This document shows, piece after piece, positions 1 to 10,909 of a stretch of 64,000 nt of DNA (positions are counted from its first letter, which is position 1; each line of letters opens with the position of its first letter). Made by a program: the position numbers and the translations under genes. This DNA comes from Chiridota heheva (Eukaryota; Echinodermata; Holothuroidea; Apodida; Chiridotidae). The notes beneath the pieces are model-generated. The model saw nothing but the letters and a program-made list of their open reading frames with translations. It ran no database searches and was not told where the DNA came from. The stretch lies in contig JAIGNY010001174.1 of the NCBI GenBank assembly GCA_020152595.1, forward strand, positions 1,196,001 through 1,260,000, read 5' to 3'.

Positions 1-308
1 ATTGTTGTCACTCAGTTTTACTCCCAACATTGATATGGGGGTGTGGGACAAGAAGTGTTCCAATGTATACCTTCCACTGAAAAGCGAATACCAAAAATTG
101 GTTCTGCATGGGAATAAAAGCTTCTTGATTTTAAGGGGAACAAAATTTGATTCTTGGGTTTCCTCCCCCTCTTCTTCCTCACATACTTGATTGACTACAG
201 TCAATCAATTGACTTTGATTGACTCAGAAATCCGGCATTATAGGGAGAAAAATCTAGAAGGTCAATGATGCTCTCGCTCAACAGGACAAACTGAAACCTT
301 CAACTTAC
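1..308 (-). other. intron 3 (partial) of SLC37A-like gene
   Basis: This stretch follows the exon 3 donor (GTAAGTTG on the minus strand) and should be the start of intron 3. I looked for the next expected SLC37 block, the NYxxLLGxxD-type segment before transmembrane helix 2, and did not find it, so that exon probably lies beyond position 1. No repeat or RNA was recognised here. Confidence 0.5.
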
Positions 309-429
309 TAAATGGCTTCCAACAACACCAGCAGTCATAATTTGAGCCGTTCTTGGTGGTATTGAAAACTGGAAATAATGGTGTTGATCCTCCATCTGGT
401 ATCTCAGAGCAATTTCTATTAAGAACGCC
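309..429 (-). CDS. SLC37A-like exon 3 (first luminal loop)
   Basis: This 121-nt exon has an acceptor ending CCCATAG after a T-rich tract and a donor GTAAGTTG. It starts in phase 0, directly continuing exon 2 (VVK then GVLNRNCSE), and encodes 40 codons plus one base. It contains NCS, NTT and NGS, three potential N-glycosylation sequons, and ends in a CWCCWKPF block. In SLC37A1/A2 the same place holds an xLHxNCS start, a variable Asn-rich loop and a C-x-W-x-PF end. That is known for the family; the alignment here was made by eye. The extra Cys and Trp residues near the end differ from the usual CSWAPF or CGWAPF. The variable loop fits the region between transmembrane helices 1 and 2. The next exon is not in the window. 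Confidence 0.78.
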
Positions 430-1050
430 CTATGGGTTGAAAAAAATAAAGAAAACAAAACACCCTTTAACAAAATTTTAGCGAGTTCTCTCTTCTATTT
501 CACACTGAGATGATGATAAAGAAAAAGAAAAATTGTCTTTTATAATCCTTCGCTCGGAACACAGCTGACTACTGTATAATTAAGCAAACTAGCTATTTAT
601 CAGTGTTCACACTAATGTGCATGATTGCAGCATTGCAGGATTCCGGCACATATTATCGAATTCCCTTTCAAAAATGATTGAAGGTGGAATTCCACCAAAA
701 AATAATAATAATAATAATAATTGGCCCAAAAAATGCAAAATTTGGCCCTTTTTTGTATAAAAGAAATCCCCCTTTTTAAAATCCCAAAAAAATTCAACAA
801 GGGGGGAAATCCTCTCCCCTCCCCCATTTTGAACTCTATGTGTTCCCACTGCTATTTATATTATAGAATTTAAAGACTTCGTTTCATGAATTTGACACTT
901 TTTGGCACAAGCATGAATTTGTGGTATCATCAGATCAGATCGTTAACTCACTTCAAATCAACATCAAACTGGGAAAATACACTTTCATCATCATTGAAAT
1001 AATTATAATACCAAATTACTATACAGTGCTTTTCCACTGTTTTTGAAATC

Positions 1051-1490
1051 TTAAAGGATTAGTTCAGTGGTGAAGCATGTTCATCTTATATGAAAATAGG
1101 ATTTCAAACGAAACAAAATGGTGAAGAAAGCATTCAAAAATCTTATTTCCATTAAGGAGATATATATTAGTTTAAAGTTTGGTAAAACTGAATCTATGAA
1201 GGGTATTTATGATATACCACCTGAAGAAAGTTTAAGGAAAAAAAAATCATTTAAATAGTGAAAAATTAAATAAACTCTCTTTAAAATTCATAAAGACTTT
1301 GAGGAATCTGAGGCTGTGACATCACAACTAGTGTGATTTCAGTTGTTTATACCAACATGATACTAAAATTTAAATTTGAATATCTCCTTAACGGAATAAG
1401 ATTTTGCAATGCTTTCCTCACCATTTTAATTTCTTTATAAATCCTGTTTCGTATAAGATGAACATGCTTAACCCTGAACTAATCCTTTAA
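1051..1490. mobile_element. foldback MITE with long imperfect TIRs, TTAA-flanked (copy 1)
   Basis: The left end reads TTAAAGGATTAGTTCAG and the right end reads CTGAACTAATCCTTTAA. The first about 120 bp (motifs CATCTTATATGAAAA, GTGAAGAAAGCATTCAAAAA, TTAAGGAGATAT) reappear as the reverse complement in the last about 120 bp. TTAA at both edges fits a TTAA target duplication, as made by piggyBac-type transposases. There is no coding capacity, so it is non-autonomous. Related copies lie at 30746-31318 and 51300-51955, and fragments at 34745-34860 and 48890-49030. Confidence 0.75.
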
Positions 1491-1573
1491 GGTATGACTT
1501 GACCGTGGATTGAACTCACAACCTTCCGGCTGGAAAGCTGGACGTGGGTGCTCTACCAATTGAGCTGACCAAA
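1491..1573 (-). mobile_element. tRNA-derived SINE fragment
   Basis: Read on the minus strand, it has a tRNA-like D arm (AGCTCAATTGGTAGAGC, a good box A) and a box B-like GAGTTCAATCC about 35 bases later, followed by AAGTCATACC. The T stem pairs poorly and no clean anticodon arm forms, so it is the tRNA-related head of a SINE rather than a working tRNA gene. It abuts the right TTAA of the foldback element. Confidence 0.6.
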
Positions 1574-1848
1574 TTATTTACAATAATAATTTACCAGTGT
1601 TTTTGTAAATAAGTCTACCACCTTACAAACAAAAAATTGCACTTTGCATGTTCAGTACCTGCCCTTAAAGTACCTAAAACCTCTCTTTGCATTATGACAG
1701 AAGTTCATAAAATTATCTTTCATCAACATTTATATCTATCTTCTGCATTTTCCATCTGTTTAAACTATTAAGATAAAACTGTACTTCTGCTTATAAGTCA
1801 ATATACCTTTGACACTCCAGCAAGTAAATAAAAAACTGTAAGTCTCAC

Positions 1849-1930
1849 CTTCACAACACCTATAGGCTTTCTTGATATATGGTAACTCGTGTATGCAAAA
1901 AATGTCAAAACCAGAATGAAACCTTTATAC
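1849..1930 (-). CDS. SLC37A-like exon 2 (transmembrane helix 1)
   Basis: This 82-nt exon is flanked by an acceptor TTTTTGCAG and a donor GTGAGAC on the minus strand. The first base completes a tryptophan codon from exon 1 (TG|G), and the remaining 27 codons read YKGFILVLTFF then AYTSYHISRKPIGVVK. In SLC37A1/A2 this block is W-Y/F-R-x-F/L-I-x-x-LTF...Y-x-S/C-x-H-x-SRKP-I-S-I-VK, the first transmembrane helix and the conserved RKP turn of the phosphate-linked sugar-phosphate exchangers. The hydrophobic run, the H-x-SRKP motif, both splice sites and the phase all agree, which makes this the best supported coding segment of the window. Confidence 0.9.
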
Positions 1931-2511
1931 CTGCAAAAATAACAGAAAGAGAGACAATGTGAATGGAATATTTTGATTTTCTTACAAACATATCAAAATT
2001 CATGTATCACAAATTGTTATCATATTAATACCAGCTCATTTTCACATAAATTGTCTTTTTATGAATAACAAATATGTCTTGTGAAGATCAGAATATCCAA
2101 CTACCAGTTTTTCAAAGCAATTGGAAGCGAAATGCACACAGATAAAACCAAAATGATTTCACAACTATTAAGACACAGAAAATGAAGTTTTAAGACCAGG
2201 TTAAAATTTTCAAAGGATTTCCACAAATCTGAGATCTAGTGGGCGAGAATTCTGAAGTCAGGGTGCCATGTTCAGAGTGAAGGTTCAGTCAACGAAACAG
2301 CTGTCCTGAAGTTGATATGTTAGACGAGCTTGATATCATGGCCGAGGCAGAGGTGAAGACAGATTTCAAAAAGTGTGTGGAGTGGGGTGGGGGGGGGGTC
2401 CAAATGTGACTTCTAATGTCAACATCCAAGTGGGGGATTCTAGGGACCTTCATAATGTTTTTTTTTGGAAAACTGGGGGTCCAAACTTCCTACATCTTCA
2501 TGAAATCTCAT

Positions 2512-5298
2512 CTTCATGAAATTTCTAACTGTGAGATTGACTTCATCAGGAGAATGTAACTCTTTTGAATTTTCAATATGGGTTTTAAACTCAGACAATC
2601 ATAGATTTAAACTACTAATTGTTTACCGCCCACCTTATTCAACAAATCACCCAGTTACTTGTAATGTATTTTTTGATGACTTTAGTGATGTACTTGAACA
2701 GTTCCTTGATACAAATGAGCCTGTTTTAATTACAGGGGATTTTAACATTCATTTTGAAGACAAACTGAATCATGATCAAGTGAAAGTTTGTACCCTAATC
2801 CAAAGTATGTGCCTTGAACAACATGTTGTCACTCCTACTCATATCAGTGGTCACACTTTAGACTTATTTATAACATGCTCAAATATTGAACTCCAGTTAT
2901 CATTCCCTACATCAGTTTTTACATATCAGATCATTGTTTCATTTCAACTTTCCTAAGATTCCCTAAACCAAAACTTAATAAAAATACAATTGTTGACAGA
3001 AAATTCAAAACCATATCCCCTCCAACATTTCAATGTTAATTGGATTTGTCTAGAAGCTTTGCTTCAATGTCTGAAATAGAGGATGTTGAAGAGGCGGCCT
3101 GCATGTGTGACTCATGTATAAGACAAGTAATCGACAATCATGCACCTGAACATGTTAAACCATTGGTAACTCGTCCAAAAATACCCTGGTACAATGATCA
3201 GATCAAGGATCTAAAAAGAGAGAAACGCAAAGCGGAAAAGATTTGGCGCTATTCAAAATCTAATGTTAGCTGGATTACTTACAAAGAAAAGCATGACATC
3301 TACACAACCGAATTGAATAATGCCAGACATCAATTCTACTCTAATGCTATTGCTGAAACAAATGGTGATCAAAAGAAACTTTTTAGAATCATGGATACTC
3401 TGCTTGATCAAAAGCCCATCACCCCACTACCTCCTCACAATGATGCTTCTTATCTTGCCTGAGAATTTGGCGAGTTCTTTGTTGCAAAAATTGCCAAGAT
3501 TAGACATGAGCTGGATAGAAAGGTTGTGATCACACCCTTTGAGTTCTGAAGAAATGTTCCCATATGGACTTCATTTCAGCTCTTGACAGAGGAGGATGTA
3601 CAAAATCTGATACTAAAAGCAAAATCTACTCAGTGCATCCACGACCCACTATACCCACTTGGTTATTAAAGGAAAATATCAATGTTTTCCTTCCAACTCT
3701 TACTAAACTGGTTAATCTTTCTTTGCAACAAGGGAAATTCCCTAAGCAATGGAAAGAAGCTGTAGTAAAGCCATTACTGAAAAAACAAGGGCTTGATGTA
3801 ACATATAATAAGTATCGACCAGTAAGCAATCTTAGTTTCTTGTCTAAAATAGTTGAGTGTGCTGTTGAACAAAAGATTAAGCATAGTCAGCAGCATGACT
3901 TATTACCTTCCTGTCAATCAGGGTTTCCCCCATTCCATAGCACAGAAACTGCTGTAGCTAAAATTCAGTCAGACATACTGATGCAACTAGACAAACAAAA
4001 ATGTGTCATTCTAGTACTCCTTGACTTAAGATTGGCATTTGACACAACTGATCATGGTATGCCTCTCACAACCTTAAATAGGCGTTTTGGCATTGATGGA
4101 ACCGTCTTAGGTTGGTTTAAATCCTATTTAGTTCAAAGGAAACAAAAAATCCTTATCAGCAATGCTGAATCAAGGGCATTTGATGAAGAATTTAGTGTGC
4201 CTCAGGGCTCTTGTTGTGGACCCCTCTTATTCACATGGTATGCATCTTCCATTTTTGATGCTTTAAAAGCCGCTTCTCTCAGTATTCATGGTTATGCTGA
4301 TGACCACAGCTTATACATGTCGTTCAATACTAATGATCCATCAAATGTGATCTCAGTCATAGCTGAAATTGAAGGTTGTTGGAAAATAGTGAAAGATTGG
4401 ATGATTTACAACAAATTAAAAATGAAAGATTCAAAAAGTGAAGTCATTATTTTTTGATCCAATTACCAACTGAAAAAATTAAATATTGGCAGTATTGCTA
4501 TTGGTAACGACAGTGTGAAATTATCTTTCACTGTCAAATATTTAGGCGCTTGGTTAGATCAAGGAATGACAATGGCTGACCATGTCAATCACAAATGCAA
4601 AACTGCATTTTACCATTTATTTAACATTAGAAGGTGCATGAAGTTTCTGGACAGAAGCTCTGCAATATCACTTGTAAATGTACTTGTGCATAGCTGCATA
4701 GATTATTGCAATATCCTCCTTGCAGGGGTGCCAGGTGTTACAGTAAAAAAGTTGCAGCGCGTTCAGAATTATGCTGCAAGGCTCGTCACAAGAAGTAACC
4801 GTTTCACTCTATCACTTTATCTACTGCAAAATCTTCATTGGCTAACTGTCTCATATAGAATTAAATTTAAAATTTTAATACTCATTTTTGAATCCCTTCA
4901 TAACATGGCCCCGTTATATTTGACCGAAATGCTTCATTATAAACAAACTAGTTACCCCCTTCACTCTCAAAACCACCGCATCCTTTATGTTCCAAAAAGT
5001 AAACCTACATATGGCAATCACTCTTTGCAAATATTTGGCCCAAAACTTTGGAATGACTTACCTCTTGCAATCAAGTCTGCTCAATCCCTTAAACAATTTC
5101 ATACCTTGTTTAAGACTCACTTATTTAATTGTGCTTTCAAGTCCTCTTCATAATTTTCTTGTTCTTTGTTTTCTTTATATTTCATGCTTATCTTATTTAC
5201 ACATTTTTATTTATTTTCTTTAAATGCATATTTTGTAAGATGCATTAGAATAAGTTATTAAGATAATGCGCCATATAAGTGTAATAAACTTAAACTTA
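2512..5298 (+). mobile_element. CR1/L2-like non-LTR retrotransposon, 5'-truncated (copy 1)
   Basis: The element carries the C-terminal part of an apurinic-type endonuclease, a linker, a full reverse transcriptase and a C-terminal domain, ending in a short 3' UTR that finishes GTGTAATAAACTTAAA. The 3' end is defined by identity with the inverted copy at 13865-16613, after which the flanks differ. The 5' end is truncated inside the endonuclease. In-frame stops and frameshifts make it inactive. It lies antisense to the SLC37A-like gene. No target duplication was found. The clade is judged from domain order and motifs only. Confidence 0.9.
2516..5153 (+). pseudogene. LINE ORF2 remnant: endonuclease, reverse transcriptase, C-terminal domain
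   Basis: Segment 2516-2956 gives the endonuclease end with VYRPPYS, GDFNIH and HISGHTLDLFIT; the usual SDH motif is lost through a frameshift near 2930. Segment 3040-3462 is the linker (NHAPEH, IPWYNDQIKDLKREKR), stopped by TGA at 3460. Segment 3564-4457 is the reverse transcriptase, with SLQQGKFPKQWKEAVVKPLL, the RPVSNLSFLSKI block, motif A as LLDLRLAFD, VPQGSCCGPLLF, and motif C as GYADDHS with YADD encoded at 4293-4304. Segment 4515-5153 is the C-terminal domain (KTAFYHLFNIRRC, HSCIDYCN, LQRVQNYAARLV). The catalytic aspartates of motifs A and C are kept, but at least two stops and one frameshift interrupt the frame. Confidence 0.9.
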
Positions 5299-5886
5299 CA
5301 CCAAAGTATTGGGCCAAGATGATGAGGAACATCGCAGTACAGTATGTTTCTGTTATGGGACAATAGCTAATAAGGGCTTGGATGTACAGTAGCATTAACA
5401 TACCACCCTTATTTGATTAGAAGGAGGAAAATTCATTATCACACAATTTCTATTCAATTTTCAAATCAAAGCTGTGAAAACAAACTAATCGTGTGTAATC
5501 AAAGTAAAAGTAAACATTGTTCAACTTTATATCTACATTTTATTTAATTCTACATTTCACAAGCCTTCCAAAAATTTGTTACAATTTGTATCCTTTTCTA
5601 CATGTAATTTCCACGGAATAGGTTTGTTTACATTGCAGTCGGCATATCACCTGCAACCAGAGCTTCACATCTGTCCTCTACTGTAAAACTTTTTTCTAAA
5701 CATCTCCATCTAGAATGTGACAAGCTATCGTTCTGCTTCACTTCTTGCTTCATTGCTTTAAACATTCAATTCTGCCCATTGCCTTTCTGAGAAACATAAA
5801 CACAGACCGACAAACAGAAAGACAGGCAGACAAAGAAACAACTCCATTTATCACCAAAAGTTAATCACTTCTTACTTAAAAGGGTT
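5299..5886. other. unannotated intronic stretch
   Basis: AT-rich sequence between LINE copy 1 and a SINE fragment. I see no exon, RNA gene or repeat that I can name. Confidence 0.5.
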
Positions 5887-6095
5887 TTGGGTTGGGTAGA
5901 CATGCCAGTGCACCACAACTGATTACCAAAAGCCGCGGACATTGGACTTGGTTGTCGATGTTATGTCTGTCTGTACGTCGTACCTGTGTTCTCATCCGGG
6001 TTGTATTAAGCATTTCGTAATAGCATTGTTACTATCATACCCGAATACGCAGGCAACGGCCCGTCATTGTAATTGTGTGTTCACTCATCGTCGTT
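5887..6095 (+). mobile_element. SINE fragment, 5'-truncated (same family as 25771-26045)
   Basis: From GGGTTGGGTAGACATGCCAG through GTTCACTCATCG this matches the body of the SINE at 25771-26045, including CTTGGTTGTCGATGTTATG and CTGTGTTCTCATCCGGG. The tRNA-like head upstream of GGGTTGGG is missing. Scattered mismatches suggest an older copy. No target duplication was found. Confidence 0.75.
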
Positions 6096-6485
6096 GTCAA
6101 GCCATGCACAAAATTGTAAAATCCATTCAGTACAAGTGTTCCTAACAAACAGACAAATGAACCCAACCAGGAAATAACCTCTATCCCAAATTGTATACAG
6201 TGTTTACAAAACAAAGCAATTATTATAGAAACTTGGAGATGTATTTAAGCATGCACAGGAATGTATAATCATAATAAATGTAAAGAAAATTTCTTGCTTT
6301 ACACAAAATTTGCTTGTTTCTGATTTGCTAACAAGAAGTAGTGAATGCATATGTACAATTCAAGTAATAAATTATTGAGGAAATAACAATTTTCACTTCT
6401 ACTGTAAGAACCGAAAGAACTTTTGATCGTAAATTGTTTTGTGAAAAATGACAGTGAAATCTGGTCCGGAACAGTGTTATTTGAA
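6096..6485. other. unannotated intronic stretch
   Basis: AT-rich sequence with no gene, RNA or repeat recognised. Confidence 0.5.
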
Positions 6486-6510
6486 AAACACTGTATATAA
6501 ATTAGTACCT

Positions 6511-6826
6511 CAGTATGGACAAGAAATCTCAATATGGTCTCAAATCCCTAATATGGACAAAAAATCCCAATATACATGTAGACAAACAAAATCCCAATAT
6601 GGACAAGAAATCCCAATATGGACAAGAAATCCCAATATAGACAAGAAATCCCAATATGGACAAAAAATCCCAATATGGACAAAAATCCCAATATGGACAA
6701 GAAATCCCAATTTGGACTAAAAACCTGAATATGGACTAAAAACTCCAATTATCCAATGTAAACTCAAAATCCCAGTGTTGATTATGGACAAAGAAAATTC
6801 TTATATGGACTAAAATTCCCAGTATG
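6511..6826. repeat. 19-bp minisatellite (CAATATGGACAAGAAATCC type)
   Basis: About 15 units of roughly 19 bp, most regular at 6593-6720 and decaying on both sides. The array is bracketed by the same 13 bases, AACACTGTATATA, at 6487-6499 and 6833-6845, so the array and its edges may have been duplicated or inserted together. Confidence 0.85.
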
Positions 6827-6845
6827 AATAATAACACTGTATATA

Positions 6846-7902
6846 TACATTACAGTATTTCTCGAGAAAAAAACAGAGAACAAAATATCAAATACAATCA
6901 AAATGGATACAGCTAAAAACCAGATAACTAAAGTGTTTAGTGGTTCTGATGCATTCTTTGGTTGATTTTCAAATTTAATACTAACTGGCATTACATACAA
7001 TAGAATTGGCACATATACGGACCATAATGCACCTGTTCACCACATACATTACGACATGTATGCAATGTGTTTTACAGGTTTTTTGGAGCATTTTCACATT
7101 AAGGCATATACACTAGCTAACAACATAAATATATCAAGTATGAAACAAAACAGACATGGTAGTTGTTAAAATACGAGCATTTGACAATTGTTACATTAAG
7201 CCCCGCCTACTCATTAATATGCATGACATCACCACCAAAACCAATATGACACATATAAAAATAGGCACTGCGTGTGTGTGGGGAGGAGGGAGGGGGTCTC
7301 ACATGTAGATGTAGATTTTACCTTTTTTTTTTCTTCTTTCTTTTATTTTCAATGCAGAATTTTAAGTATTGTTTATTGTCCAAATAAAATGAGCAAGTGC
7401 TCAAATCTTATCTTATTTGATATTCATCTAAAACTAATTAACACCACCAGCAAAGGGAACTGTCCTATCTCAAAGGGAAAAACAAACTTAACTTTTAGTG
7501 CATTTGCCTTAGGATGAATCGTTTGCATGGTGAAAACTTGATTTATTTTCAACTTTAAAGGAGACATAAAGTCTGACATAATCCTTATTTCATGTGAGAG
7601 AATTGAAAATAACAAATTTTATGACTAAGTTTCTGACTAAAGATGTGCACTTAAAATCGAAAGTCTGTGCATAGAACTTTGCACCAAAATCATGAAAATA
7701 ATTTCTTCCCCATTCAAAAATAAACACGGAAGATCTTCCCCGCTAGAAAGAAGCTATGCAATCTGGCACTCCACTTGCTCTTCGATTATATGTGTACACT
7801 TGCATCTATCATACATTTGGTAAATCTGATTATGCGATTCTCATGCTGTTGAACGGATTTGAGTCCATTTCATAATAAAAACCTTGCTTTTTTTTCTTCT
7901 AC
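6846..7902. other. unannotated intronic stretch
   Basis: AT-rich, with a G-rich patch at 7275-7300. No supported gene or named repeat. Confidence 0.45.
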
Positions 7903-8465
7903 ATTATGCACCTGCCGATTGAATGTCCCACCCCACTATACCCCCGGCAAGGTGAGTCAAAGGTGGGTCATTGCAATTTAAAATGTGACTCACACGTGCG
8001 TCATTTCACCTAAAATGTCAGTCATAAATGTGACTGTCGGGTGAGTCATTTTACCAAAGGTCATTTCAATGACATAGGGTTGGGTAAATGTGGGTCACTT
8101 GCTTAATCTGTTTGTTGTGTGTGATTAAATGTACAATTTGTGAAGGCCAATGATTATACCCTCAAAAGATTCTATTAACACTATTTTATTTTAATTTTAA
8201 ATTTTACTTTTTTGGTGCGTCAATATGTGCATCAATGTTAATGTGATGTTCCTAATTTACGTGACTGTGGTGTGCTTCAATTACACTGAAATATGTGTCT
8301 TTTGTGACCCAGTCACCCAGGTACAGTCATTTTGAGACAAAATGTCAGTCATTTGTGTGACTGGAGGGGTGCGTCAAAATACAACACTTGCATGATCCAG
8401 GTCGTGCAATGATGCACCTTGTCCTGGGTATAGGGGGTGGGACATTCAATTGATAGGTGCACTGT
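7903..8465. mobile_element. TIR element, non-coding, about 0.56 kb
   Basis: The left edge (TGCACCTGCCGATTGAATG, then TCCCACCCC) recurs as the reverse complement at the right edge (TGCACCTATCAATTGAATG, then TCCCACCCC, on the minus strand). The interior is built of GTGAGTCA/ATGTCAGTCA-like short repeats in both orientations. There is no open frame of note. This looks like a non-autonomous DNA transposon of about 0.56 kb; the superfamily and target duplication are unclear. A diverged single end lies at 9848-9965. Confidence 0.6.
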
Positions 8466-8905
8466 AGGAACAATTTTGATTGGCCTACTCAGTTCACCAG
8501 CCATCCAGGTTATGGAACATTTTAAGTGCAAGGTAATGTAATTCCTTAACATTCAAAGATATGGGAAACCAGTTAGGCATGTACATGTAGTCTGAGATTC
8601 CTCTGACAGTGGACAGGGCATCCATTTTCATTCAATTTTTGCATTTTTTGACATTTTGCACTTGTTTGTTATTAGGCCATATCACAGAGGCAGAGAAAAT
8701 TACGATCTCAGCCTATACACTTTCCATATGGAATTCCCACCGGACATTGGGTGAGAATTAAGAGCCACATTTTGTAACAAAACATTCCCATTGGAAATTC
8801 TCTATTCACATGGAAATCATATGAATGTCTGCCTAGAGATGTTAACTTTGTACCAGAGATCGCATTAACGACAAATTTGTCGTATATTACGCCATGGCTG
8901 AAATT

Positions 8906-8938
8906 TCTTACGACACAGGTTGTACCTGCGTCGTAAGA
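8906..8938. repeat. short perfect-looking hairpin
   Basis: TCTTACGACACAGGT, a 3-base spacer TGT, then ACCTGCGTCGTAAGA form a 15-bp stem with one mismatch. The surrounding sequence also repeats CGACAAATTTGTCG just upstream, so this may be the core of an old palindromic element. Confidence 0.6.
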
Positions 8939-9670
8939 TTTAGATATAGCATGTGGAATTTTACGCCAGAGTTTTTCATTAACATAAATACAAATCATGA
9001 ACATCTTACCTCTCTGATGCGATTCAAAGTTTTATTTCACACAAAAATGATTTTGAATTACTCATAAATAAAAAATTAAAAAATGACACAACTACGAGAC
9101 TAACGGGCGAATGATCCAACATGCTCGTAGTGCTGTACATAAACACATATACACTGTAGGCTAGTACATAGGCCCTATGCATAATGTACATAATCTGTAC
9201 AGTGTACGTGAAAGTTTTGATGTTGTTTTGAATGCAGGCTGGCAATTGTCAACAATATTATTAGCTAGGATTCTACTTTCCTTCTGTACTGTGTTGATCA
9301 TGTATTTGTGAAGTGATCACAATCAGCAAGTCAAGTTACTATACTGTAAAGAAGTAGGCATGTTCGAGATCTGAATAGTACATTATTGTAGACAATTGGT
9401 GAAAGTTCACTAAAACCTCATGAAAGTTTGGATACGATAAACTAAAGTATTTTCTAGTTATTTTAGGATTGTTAACCCAAATTTCATGATTCAACAATCA
9501 ACAATATACAAGGAATGGGCATCAACTTTTTCTTGATATTTTTATGATAATAATAATAATCCGATTTTTTAATGTTTATGGCATTTTAAGCACCTTTTTC
9601 ATTAACTTTAGCAAAACAGGCCTACACAAGTGTGTGTGATAACAATTACTTGCATGCTTCGCTAGCGCGC

Positions 9671-9725
9671 AGTGCCCTGTACATTATGCAATGCCCTGTA
9701 CATTACACAGTGCCCTGTACATACA
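9671..9725. repeat. three-copy 19-bp direct repeat
   Basis: AGTGCCCTGTACATTATGC-like units begin at 9671, 9690 and 9709 with one or two differences. Confidence 0.75.
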
Positions 9726-9847
9726 ACAGCAAATTCACAAAATACGCCAAAATTCAAGGGCTTGTCGTAACCAAATACTCCAGGCAAAAAATTATAACAC
9801 AACCTCTGCTTTGTATGAATCCTCGCAAAAACAATTATGATGAAGGT

Positions 9848-9965
9848 AATGCACCTATCAATTGTATGATGCACCCTCCAGCCCCGAGATATGACATCAA
9901 TGTTCATGGATGCGTCATACATTCATACTAATTGACGCACCCCTGCGTAGTATTTTTGACTGACG
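9848..9965. mobile_element. diverged end of the 7903-8465 TIR element family
   Basis: TGCACCTATCAATTGTATG followed by CCCTCCAGCCCC and later TTGACGCACCCCTGCG match, in order, the right terminal inverted repeat and subterminal sequence of the element at 7903-8465. Only one end was recognised, so it is a fragment. Confidence 0.45.
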
Positions 9966-10675
9966 ATTGCCAACTTTTCACACACCTCAAAATGATTTTC
10001 TGATGGACATATTGGTGAAAGTGACTGTCATTTCATAGAATTGAATTTTTTTCAAACCTAATAATCTTAATCAACCTCACAAAAACAAAAACAAAAACCT
10101 TACATGTACTGTACATGAATACAGAACACAGAATGATAGAATAGAAAGCAATTATCCTGTTTGGCTCATGAATGGTCAATATCAGTCGGGATAGTTTCAT
10201 TTGAGGTATGATTATAGCTAAAAATCCAGAGCTTTTTACCAGGGGATTGAGCCTGAAGGGGGACTGGACTCCACGCCAAAAGACGCAGCGCTTCGCAATC
10301 TAGTGCGCAATAATGTGCCCCTCGACAAGTCTAGCACCCTGCCCCTTTTTAAGCTAGGGGCCTGCTGTCCTTGTGATGCTGTAGCAGTTTATAATGCTCG
10401 GCTTATAAACCAATACTATTACTTTTAGTAGTAATGACAGAGTATTTTGATTGGTTCTTAGTCCTTTGCTTTTTATTCAGTGTGTGGGTACATGCACATG
10501 TGCATTCTTATCTCATTTCTGACTGCAGCAGAATAGGGAGAACAAGGCTTGTCTTGGAGTTAATTAACCAGCTTGCCAGCTGTTGCTTTAGTTTCTCTAA
10601 ATACTTTGATCTTACCTATCAGCTTGATCATCTAAGTACCTGTGCTTTCTCTGTGTGCCTCTACTGTGTACTTAT
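9966..10675. other. unannotated intronic stretch
   Basis: No exon or RNA gene seen. A G/C-richer patch at 10230-10360 contains no motif I recognise. Confidence 0.4.
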
Positions 10676-10909
10676 GGTTATTATGTCTTTATTATACCAT
10701 GCACTTTTGCCTTATATTACCTTTGCAAGTTATATTATATTGTGTATGTAGGTTATTATGTCTTTATTATACCATGCACTTTTGCCTTGTGATTATATTA
10801 CCTTTGCAGGTTATATTATATTGTGTATGTAGGTTATTATGTCGTTATTATACCATGCACTTTTGCCTTGTGATTTTACCTTTGCAAGTTATATTATATA
10901 GTGTATGTA
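10676..10909. repeat. three tandem copies of a 75-81-bp unit
   Basis: Units start at 10676, 10751 and 10832, each with GGTTATTATGTCTTTATTAT or one mismatch and ending GTGTATGTA. Copy 1 lacks a 6-bp TGTGAT stretch present in copies 2 and 3. Confidence 0.85.

Larger units (their letters stand above)
430..1848 (-). other. intron 2 of SLC37A-like gene
   Basis: About 1.42 kb between the exon 2 donor (GTGAGACTTAC) and the exon 3 acceptor. It holds a TTAA-flanked foldback element at 1051-1490, directly abutted by a tRNA-like SINE fragment at 1491-1573, and a short AAT run near 700-720. Nothing else is recognised. Confidence 0.7.

Noticed and set aside
1491-1573. Functional tRNA gene
   Set aside because: The D arm is good but the anticodon and T stems do not pair well, so it is a SINE head.
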